Assembly: GCA_903912435.1 (NCBI GenBank)
Contig: CAIWHI010000866.1
Coordinates: forward strand, 1-6,350
From: an uncultured Bacteroidota bacterium
GTDB lineage: Bacteria; Bacteroidota; Bacteroidia; Chitinophagales; Chitinophagaceae
Reading direction: 5' to 3'
Length of the DNA stretch: 6,350 bases
Position 1 is the first letter of the stretch; each line of letters starts with the position of its first letter. Below are positions 1-5,144 of the stretch, piece after piece. The notes below the pieces were generated by a model. That model worked only from the letters and a program-made list of their open reading frames with translations, did not search any database and was not told the origin of the DNA. Both the position numbers and the translations under genes were made by a program.

Positions 1-33
1 AACCTTTTAAGGGGCTATGTGAAATTCGGATGA
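1..33 (+). CDS. Possible 3' end of an upstream gene (partial)
   Basis: Frame 1 is open from the left edge and encodes NLLRGYVKFG before a TGA at 31-33. A hairpin terminator starts about 33 bases later, which is the spacing expected for the end of a + strand gene facing the - strand gene at 130-615. Frame 2 stops at 8-10. Frame 3 runs on through the terminator, so frame 1 is the most credible tail. Ten residues are too few to recognise a family, and the reading frame could be chance. Confidence 0.25.
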   Translation, partial: NLLRGYVKFG

Positions 34-65
34 GTTTTAATACTTCAATAGGGTTGAGTATGCAC

Positions 66-100
66 AAAAAAAATACCGGAGCATGTCCGGTATTTTTTTT
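66..100. terminator. Bidirectional intrinsic terminator
   Basis: A perfect 15-bp stem pairs 66-80 with 86-100 around a 5-base loop (GCATG). The core is TACCGGA/TCCGGTA. It is flanked by eight A on the left arm and eight T on the right arm, so each strand presents a GC-containing stem followed by a T tract. It lies 29 bases past the TAA of the - strand secreted-protein gene and about 33 bases past the possible + strand gene end, so it probably stops transcription from both sides. Confidence 0.9.
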
Positions 101-129
101 GATGTTTTTAGGCACTAAGGCCGGTATTA

Positions 130-615
130 TTAATAGCCTGAGTAAATAGAGAAAATCTCAATTTCGTAGTAAGGCTGATCGTCGTTACGATAAGAGATAT
201 CGTACATGTGAACAGACATAACGTCGTTAACATAGATGTGCTCCAAATAATGTTGGTTAGTGTACCTCTTCAATTTAGTGCGGTAGTAATCCATAGAAGC
301 AACTACTTGTTTCTTGATTTTTTCATATTCTTCCCTGTCGCTAGTTTCAAATTTAATAGCTACGTGGTTGTGGTAAGAAAAACCATCATCGTAAAATTTG
401 CAATAAGAAATTACATTACTGCCATTCCTAAAAACTGTACAGTTCTCGTTGTACTCCAGGTGATTCAAAATGTACCCTTTATCATGTACATATGTTTCAA
501 ATTTGGGATAGGAGAAAGACCTTAGTTTAGCCAAATCATCGAACGAGAAATCCTGTCCGAAAGTAAGGGAGCAAAAACTAAAAGTAACCAAAATGAGCAG
601 TATCGCTTTTTTCAT
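130..615 (-). CDS. Small secreted protein of unknown function
   Basis: This 161-residue protein is not one I recognise. It starts with a classic signal peptide: Lys2-Lys3, then a hydrophobic stretch at about residues 4-19, and a likely signal peptidase I site before Gln21 (LTFG|QDF). Cys15 sits inside the hydrophobic core and does not form a good lipobox, so a lipoprotein is unlikely. The mature part of about 140 residues is rich in Tyr and charged residues. It has two cysteines (59 and 72) that could pair in the periplasm, a predicted helical Lys/Glu segment near 93-117, and a Tyr-rich C-terminus (PYYEIEIFSIYSGY) that looks like beta strand. No catalytic motif or membrane anchor is visible. 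It is transcribed away from icmF and followed closely by a strong terminator, so it is probably monocistronic. The start is supported by the signal peptide and a -7 box 22 bases upstream. Export is a firm inference; function is unknown. Confidence 0.85.
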   Translation of the reverse strand: MKKAILLILVTFSFCSLTFGQDFSFDDLAKLRSFSYPKFETYVHDKGYILNHLEYNENCTVFRNGSNVISYCKFYDDGFSYHNHVAIKFETSDREEYEKIKKQVVASMDYYRTKLKRYTNQHYLEHIYVNDVMSVHMYDISYRNDDQPYYEIEIFSIYSGY

Positions 616-636
616 GTTTCCAATTTTTTATGTGGA

Positions 637-644
637 CAAATATA
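637..644 (-). promoter_or_regulatory. Bacteroidota-type -7 promoter box for the secreted-protein gene
   Basis: On the - strand this reads TATATTTG, a match to the TAnnTTTG -7 consensus of the Bacteroidota housekeeping sigma factor. It would place transcription start about 15-20 bases before the ATG at 615. A TTG (669-671, - strand) could serve as the -33 element, but the 24-base spacer is longer than usual. A 10-bp palindrome (644-653) abuts the box. Confidence 0.5.
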
Positions 645-817
645 ATTGCAATTGTGTAAATAGTGTAACAATTGGAGAAAATTTTTTTGCCTTGTAAATA
701 TATTTTGTTTGAGATATGTAATAAGCCCAAAAGGATTGCACTAATAGTGGTTGTTTTTTTGATTTCGGGGCAAAACAATTGATTCGCCTTTATGCCTTCT
801 AATTAAGTGCTAAATTG

Positions 818-825
818 TAACTTTG
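818..825 (+). promoter_or_regulatory. Bacteroidota-type -7 promoter box for icmF
   Basis: TAACTTTG matches the TAnnTTTG consensus exactly at the fixed positions and lies 23 bases before the icmF ATG, implying a leader of about 15-20 bases. I see no good TTG at the expected -33 distance, so the upstream half is weak or replaced by an activator. The leader is A/T-rich (TTAATTAAAAG) with no Shine-Dalgarno sequence, as is usual in this phylum. Confidence 0.55.
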
Positions 826-848
826 CTGTAAATCTTAATTAAAAGTTC

Positions 849-3800
849 ATGTCATATTCCCCAAAAAATAAAATACGCCTTGTTACAGCAGCTTCCTTAT
901 TTGATGGTCACGATGCGTCAATAAATATTATGCGCCGGATCATGCAGGCAAGTGGTGCTGAGGTGATACATCTGGGTCACGACCGTAGTGTGCAGGAAGT
1001 AGTGGATTGTGCAGTACAGGAAGATGCGAATGCTATTGCAGTAACCTCTTACCAAGGCGGGCACGTTGAGTACTTCAAGTATATGTATGATTTGTTGCAG
1101 AAAGCAGGTTGTGGGCATGTGAAAATTTTTGGTGGCGGCGGTGGAGTGATATTACCAGCTGAGATTAAGGAACTCGAGGATTATGGTATCACCCGTATTT
1201 ATTCGCCTGATGATGGCAGGTCGCTGGGCTTACAGGGAATGATAGATGACTTACTGGAGAAAAGTGATTTTCCGACAGGTAATCAAACAAATGGACAGGT
1301 AGGTCATTTGGTTGAAAAAGATGTAAAGTCAATTGCACAATTAATAAGTGCGGCTGAAAATTATCAGGATTTGCCTGAAACAAAGGCAGCACTGGCAACA
1401 ATAAAAATAGAAGCTGAAAAATCTAAGACGCCTATTTTGGGTATTACCGGAACAGGTGGTGCAGGAAAGAGCTCGCTGGTAGATGAGCTGGTGCGCCGTT
1501 TCCTGCTTGATTTTAAGGATAAGCATATTGGGATTATATCGGTGGACCCTACTAAGAGGAAAACGGGTGGGGCATTATTGGGTGACCGTATCAGGATGAA
1601 CTCGATAAGGAATAGTAGGGTATATATGCGCTCAATGGCAACCCGCCAAAGCAATCTTGCGGTTTCGAAACATATACATGATGCAGTATCAATACTTAAG
1701 GCTGCTAATTATGACCTAATAATATTAGAGACATCTGGCATTGGCCAAAGTGATACACAAATTACAGACTATTGCGACCTGAGCCTGTATGTGATGACAC
1801 CAGAATACGGTGCTGCATCGCAATTGGAAAAAATCGACATGCTCGATTTCGCAGATATTGTGGTCATTAATAAGTTTGACAAGCGGGGGGCAATGGATGC
1901 GCTGCGTGATGTGAAGAAACAATACCAGCGTAATCATAAGCTTTTTGATAAGAAGTCGGAGGATATGCCAGTTTTTGGTACCATTGCTTCGCAGTTTAAT
2001 GACCCTGGTACCAACTCCATGTATAAGGCCCTGATGGACCTTATTGTAAATAAGACAGGAGCTCCATTGCAATCGGGCTATGAGATAAGCGGGGAGATGA
2101 GTGAAAAGATTTTCATCATTCCGCCACAACGTACCAGGTACCTGAGCGAGATAGCTGAAAATAACCGTCAGTATGATATGTGGGCGAAGGGACAAAGTAC
2201 CATAGCCCAGAAATTATTCGGACTGAAGAAGACCATGGAAGTGCTTGATGCAAGCCATGTAGATGATAAGGACAGAATAATCAAGACCCTCAAGGAATTA
2301 TATACCAAGTTGGAAATGGACCTGCATCCTAAGAATAAACACCTCATAGAGCATTGGGCAGAGAAGAAAGGCCAATATCAGGGAGAATTTTATAAGTTTA
2401 GGGTAAGGGATAAGGAACTTAAGATTAAAACCCATACCGAATCATTGAGCCACTTGCAAATACCAAAGGTAGCAGTGCCTAACTATGAGGCATGGGGCGA
2501 AATTGTGCAATGGGCATTGTCGGAGAATTTTCCGGGTGAGTTCCCTTATGCTGCGGGTATTTACCCATTCAAGCGTGAGGGAGAAGACCCAGCACGTATG
2601 TTTGCAGGTGAGGGTGGTCCGGAGCGCACAAATAAGCGTTTCCACTATGTATCAAACGGACTGCCTGCAAAAAGGTTAAGTACTGCATTTGATAGTGTGA
2701 CCCTTTATGGTCAGGACCCTGATGAGCGTCCGGATATTTATGGTAAGGTGGGTAATTCGGGAGTAAGTGTTTGCTGCCTTGATGATGCCAAGAAACTGTA
2801 TAGTGGTTTTAATCTGGCCGACCCAAGTACATCGGTATCTATGACTATAAATGGGCCTGCACCTACTATTACTGCCTTCTTTATGAATGCAGCCATAGAC
2901 CAGCAATGCGAAATTTATATTAAGGCTAATGGACTGGAAGAAGAAGTAAATAATAAGATAGATAGCATCTTTAAGGAAAAAGGTTTGCCACGCCCATATT
3001 ATAATGCTGCGGCAGGTGGTGGAGGTAGTGATCAGTTGCCGGATGGTAATAATGGTTTAGGGCTTATGCTGCTGGGAGTAACAGGCGACCAGGTTTTAGC
3101 TGCAGATGTTTATGAAAAAATAAAGGCTGAAACCTTAAAGTCGGTGCGTGGTACTGTTCAGGCTGATATACTGAAAGAAGACCAGGCACAAAATACCTGT
3201 ATTTTCTCTACCGAATTTGCACTGAGGGTGATGGGCGATGTGCAGCAATATTTTATCAATAAGGAAATCAGGAATTTTTATTCAGTATCAATAAGTGGTT
3301 ATCATATAGCAGAGGCAGGCGCAAACCCAATTTCGCAATTGGCCTTTACTATTTCTAATGGTTTCACTTTTGTAGAGTATTACCTGAGCAGGGGAATGCA
3401 TATTGATGATTTTGCGCCAAACCTGTCGTTTTTCTTCAGTAATGGTATAGACCCGGAATATAGTGTGATAGGAAGGGTGGCCCGCCGTATATGGGCTAAG
3501 GCGATGAGGTATAAGTATAGGGCCAACAAGCGTTCGCAAATGCTGAAGTACCATATCCAGACATCGGGTAGGTCGCTACATGCACAGGAGATTGACTTTA
3601 ATGATGTACGTACCACATTACAGGCCCTGTACGCAATCTATGATAATTGCAATTCACTACATACCAATGCCTACGATGAAGCCATAACTACCCCTACTGA
3701 GGAAAGTGTGCGCAGGGCAATGGCTATACAGCTTATCATCAATAAGGAATTAGGATTGGCTAAGAATGAAAACCCATTGCAGGGTTCATTTATTATTCAA

Positions 3801-4247
3801 GAACTTACCGACCTGGTAGAAGAAGCAGTATTGGCTGAGTTCGACCGTATCAATGAGCGTGGAGGTGTATTAGGTGCAATGGAAACCATGTACCAACGTG
3901 GTAAAATTCAAGAGGAGAGTCTTTATTATGAAACCCTGAAGCATTCGGGCGAATTCCCAATTATTGGGGTAAATACCTTCCTTAGTTCAAAGGGGTCGCC
4001 AACTATTTTGCCATCAGAGGTGATTCGTTCTACTACCGAGGAGAAAGAATTTCAGTTGGAAACCTTACATAATCTTAAAAAACGTAATGAGGATAAGAGT
4101 GCCGCTATTTTGCAAAACCTACAGCAGACAGCCATCAATAATCAAAATATTTTTGAGGCACTTATGGAAGCTGTGAAATTCTGTTCGCTGGGGCAGATTA
4201 CAAAGGCTTTGTTTGAGGTAGGGGGGCAGTATAGGAGGAATATGTAG
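849..4247 (+). CDS. icmF: Fused isobutyryl-CoA mutase (AdoCbl-dependent) with built-in G-protein chaperone
   Basis: This 1132-residue protein has the complete IcmF architecture. Residues 9-137 are a cobalamin-binding domain: D19-G-H21 supplies the axial His ligand, followed by SYQGG (67-71) and GGGGG (95-99). Residues 195-425 are a MeaB/ArgK-type GTPase: P-loop GTGGAGKS (201-208), DPTKRKTGG (233-241), ETSGIGQSD (294-302) and NKFD (341-344). After a linker (about 426-535), residues 540-1125 form the mutase barrel and C-terminal part, with SISGYHIAEAGA (active-site His819) and SLHTN (936-940). Aligned by eye to methylmalonyl-CoA mutase, the substrate-contacting Tyr89 and Arg207 are replaced by Phe585 (RMFAG) and Gln781 (AQNTC). 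That is the family signature for unbranched/branched acyl substrates. The family interconverts isobutyryl-CoA and n-butyryl-CoA in the cytosol, with some activity on isovaleryl/pivalyl-CoA, and its G domain gates AdoCbl loading using GTP. The length fits the family (about 1090-1130), with no frameshift. The start is fixed by the conserved RLVTAASLFDGHDAS opening and the promoter box. It appears monocistronic. Confidence 0.96.
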   Translation: MSYSPKNKIRLVTAASLFDGHDASINIMRRIMQASGAEVIHLGHDRSVQEVVDCAVQEDANAIAVTSYQGGHVEYFKYMYDLLQKAGCGHVKIFGGGGGVILPAEIKELEDYGITRIYSPDDGRSLGLQGMIDDLLEKSDFPTGNQTNGQVGHLVEKDVKSIAQLISAAENYQDLPETKAALATIKIEAEKSKTPILGITGTGGAGKSSLVDELVRRFLLDFKDKHIGIISVDPTKRKTGGALLGDRIRMNSIRNSRVYMRSMATRQSNLAVSKHIHDAVSILKAANYDLIILETSGIGQSDTQITDYCDLSLYVMTPEYGAASQLEKIDMLDFADIVVINKFDKRGAMDALRDVKKQYQRNHKLFDKKSEDMPVFGTIASQFNDPGTNSMYKALMDLIVNKTGAPLQSGYEISGEMSEKIFIIPPQRTRYLSEIAENNRQYDMWAKGQSTIAQKLFGLKKTMEVLDASHVDDKDRIIKTLKELYTKLEMDLHPKNKHLIEHWAEKKGQYQGEFYKFRVRDKELKIKTHTESLSHLQIPKVAVPNYEAWGEIVQWALSENFPGEFPYAAGIYPFKREGEDPARMFAGEGGPERTNKRFHYVSNGLPAKRLSTAFDSVTLYGQDPDERPDIYGKVGNSGVSVCCLDDAKKLYSGFNLADPSTSVSMTINGPAPTITAFFMNAAIDQQCEIYIKANGLEEEVNNKIDSIFKEKGLPRPYYNAAAGGGGSDQLPDGNNGLGLMLLGVTGDQVLAADVYEKIKAETLKSVRGTVQADILKEDQAQNTCIFSTEFALRVMGDVQQYFINKEIRNFYSVSISGYHIAEAGANPISQLAFTISNGFTFVEYYLSRGMHIDDFAPNLSFFFSNGIDPEYSVIGRVARRIWAKAMRYKYRANKRSQMLKYHIQTSGRSLHAQEIDFNDVRTTLQALYAIYDNCNSLHTNAYDEAITTPTEESVRRAMAIQLIINKELGLAKNENPLQGSFIIQELTDLVEEAVLAEFDRINERGGVLGAMETMYQRGKIQEESLYYETLKHSGEFPIIGVNTFLSSKGSPTILPSEVIRSTTEEKEFQLETLHNLKKRNEDKSAAILQNLQQTAINNQNIFEALMEAVKFCSLGQITKALFEVGGQYRRNM

Positions 4248-4263
4248 TTTTAAGGTAAAATTC

Positions 4264-4307
4264 AAAAGTTAAAAGTTAAATGTTAAAACGTCAAAAGTTA
4301 AAACGTT
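4264..4307. repeat. Short tandem repeat of 7-8 bp units (AAAAGTT-like)
   Basis: Six head-to-tail units follow the icmF stop by 16 bases: AAAAGTT, AAAAGTT, AAATGTT, AAAACGTC, AAAAGTT and AAAACGTT. The last unit merges into a perfect 12-bp palindrome, TAAAACGTTTTA (4299-4310). The array would be transcribed as part of the icmF 3' untranslated region. No role is evident; it may be slippage-derived low-complexity DNA or an intergenic repeat family. Confidence 0.7.
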
Positions 4308-4323
4308 TTATTTGGTATTTAGT

Positions 4324-4369
4324 AGTTAGTCGGATTTTGTTGGTAATAGTTGGTCGGATTTTGTGGGTT
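4324..4369. repeat. Two imperfect 22-bp direct repeats, 24-bp period
   Basis: Copies at 4324-4345 and 4348-4369 share the pattern AGTTrGTCGGATTTTGTkGG, with three or so mismatches, and begin 24 bases apart. The sequence is G/T-rich on the + strand. The copies lie between the AAAAGTT array and the hairpin terminator, in what would be the icmF 3' untranslated region. They do not look like CRISPR repeats or insertion-sequence ends. Confidence 0.7.
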
Positions 4370-4429
4370 ATGTTAGTGTTGCAACTATAGATGGATAACC
4401 GTTATAGCGATTTCAAAAGATAATACACT

Positions 4430-4468
4430 AAAAAAGCGTTAAGTAGGTGAGCTACTTAACGCTTTTTT
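4430..4468. terminator. Bidirectional intrinsic terminator between icmF and the J-domain gene
   Basis: A perfect 17-bp stem pairs 4430-4446 with 4452-4468 around the loop GTGAG. The inner stem is GCGTTAAGTAG/CTACTTAACGC, with six A on one side and seven T on the other, so it works in both directions. It is 50 bases beyond the stop of the - strand J-domain gene and about 180 bases beyond the icmF stop. It therefore closes both convergent units and gives icmF a long, repeat-bearing 3' region. Confidence 0.9.
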
Positions 4469-4518
4469 TATTGATATTTTGATTGAGGACTTGCCTTATT
4501 TGTTTTTTGGCCTGCAAA

Positions 4519-4971
4519 TTAAGCGGCTACCATTTCCAATTTGTCTACACACCTGTAAACAAAAGAATTGAAAATGTGCCTGCGGGCGAATCTTTGAGGG
4601 GTTTCGGCATTAACTAGTTTTACGTAAATGGCTTTTGGAACACCAAAGTACTCATAGCTGCTGCCATCCAGAAATTTCACTACCAATGTTTCAGATTTGT
4701 ATTCGTAATCTTTGATACCGCTAGTGGTAATAGTTTTGGTATAGTCGGCCATAGTTTCTGCACGGGTTTCGGGAGCAATGCTCACTAAGAAGTGGTAAGC
4801 CTCAATAATACGTTTACTTTTATCTTCAGCTTCCTGTTTCAATTCATGGTTATCATGAAATTTGTCAGGGTGCCAGCTCTTCATTAGATTCCTGTAGATA
4901 GTTTTTAACTCCTGTAATTCAACCTTATCGTGAACTCCTAAAAGTTTCCTGTAACCAATAATTTTTTTCAT
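4519..4971 (-). CDS. J-domain (DnaJ-like) protein with C-terminal KTSC domain
   Basis: This protein has 150 residues from the start chosen here. Residues about 5-62 form a J domain: YRKLLGV, then a helix ending in W33-H34-P35-D36-K37, the HPD motif that stimulates Hsp70 ATPase, then a helix ending in EAYHFL. Residues about 83-142 match a KTSC domain (SGIKDYEYKSETLVVKF, then G-S-S-Y-E-Y-F-G-V-P), including its central YxY (Tyr106, Tyr108). KTSC domains also occur at the C-terminus of some lysyl-tRNA synthetases; their function is unproven and RNA binding has been suggested. There is no signal peptide, Gly/Phe linker or zinc-finger region, so this is a minimal class C co-chaperone, presumably cytosolic and working with DnaK. 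The frame is open back to an ATG at 5031, adding 20 residues. I prefer the ATG at 4969-4971 because MKKIIGYRKLLGV leads straight into the J domain and a -7 box lies inside the extension. The client is unknown. Confidence 0.85.
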   Translation of the reverse strand: MKKIIGYRKLLGVHDKVELQELKTIYRNLMKSWHPDKFHDNHELKQEAEDKSKRIIEAYHFLVSIAPETRAETMADYTKTITTSGIKDYEYKSETLVVKFLDGSSYEYFGVPKAIYVKLVNAETPQRFARRHIFNSFVYRCVDKLEMVAA

Positions 4972-4998
4972 ATTTAAATATATACACTTAATTGTGCG

Positions 4999-5006
4999 CA
5001 AATGTA
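4999..5006 (-). promoter_or_regulatory. Bacteroidota-type -7 promoter box for the J-domain gene
   Basis: On the - strand this reads TACATTTG, a match to TAnnTTTG, 27 bases before the ATG at 4971. It falls inside the longer reading frame that would begin at 5031, so it argues for the downstream start. No clear TTG is seen at the -33 position. The stretch just before the ATG is AT-rich (TATATTTAAAT) without a Shine-Dalgarno sequence. Confidence 0.5.
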
Positions 5007-5086
5007 CGAGAAAAGGGCTACAGAAGTTCACGGTTAGTAATAAATTAATATAACATTTTGGTGGGGTGTTTTTGTTGTTGGCTTGA

Positions 5087-5100
5087 CAAAAATATTTTTG
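5087..5100. repeat. 14-bp perfect palindrome
   Basis: CAAAAATATTTTTG reads the same on both strands. It directly follows a TTG, so that TTGACAAA (5083-5090) overlaps it. It is part of the inverted-repeat cluster upstream of the J-domain gene and downstream of the TPR-like gene. It could be a protein-binding site or simply AT-rich symmetry. Confidence 0.5.
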
Positions 5101-5104
5101 CTAA

Positions 5105-5136
5105 AAATTTTGACAAATATTATTTTGTCAAAATTT
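5105..5136. terminator. AT-rich 13-bp inverted repeat; weak terminator or operator
   Basis: AAATTTTGACAAA (5105-5117) is exactly inverted at 5124-5136 with the 6-base spacer TATTAT. It begins 8 bases past the stop of the - strand TPR-like gene, and on that strand the second arm ends in five T followed by AGC, so a terminator is plausible. However, only two of its 13 pairs are G-C, making it much weaker than the other two hairpins here. The TTGACAAA word occurs in both arms and again at 5083-5090, which suggests a binding site instead. Confidence 0.5.
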
Positions 5137-5144
5137 GAACACTC

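Noticed and set aside
208..525. Open frame of 105 codons on the + strand
   Set aside because: It lies wholly antisense to the secreted-protein gene, which has a signal peptide, promoter box and terminator; this frame has none of these.
578..778. Open frame of 66 codons on the - strand
   Set aside because: It overlaps the signal-peptide start of the 130-615 gene and the promoter region, has no protein-like family features, and its composition is that of translated AT-rich intergenic DNA.
616..848. Cobalamin riboswitch upstream of the B12-dependent enzyme
   Set aside because: I looked for a B12-box-like conserved stretch and a long structured leader and saw neither; the -7 box leaves only a very short leader.
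918..3616. Several open frames of 61-156 codons, mostly antisense to icmF, and one + strand frame at 2485-2679
   Set aside because: All lie inside the continuous, fully conserved IcmF reading frame and show no domain or motif; they are frame shadows.
849..4247. Frameshift or gene fusion artefact in the unusually long icmF frame
   Set aside because: B12-binding, GTPase and mutase domains in this order in one chain is the normal IcmF architecture, and all key motifs are intact.
4264..4369. CRISPR array
   Set aside because: The units are too short (7-8 bp) or too few (two copies, with a 2-base gap instead of a spacer), and no cas genes are nearby.
5083..5088. TTGACA as a sigma70 -35 element on the + strand
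   Set aside because: It would drive antisense transcription into the TPR-like gene, no matching -10 element is evident, and the other promoters here are of the TAnnTTTG type.
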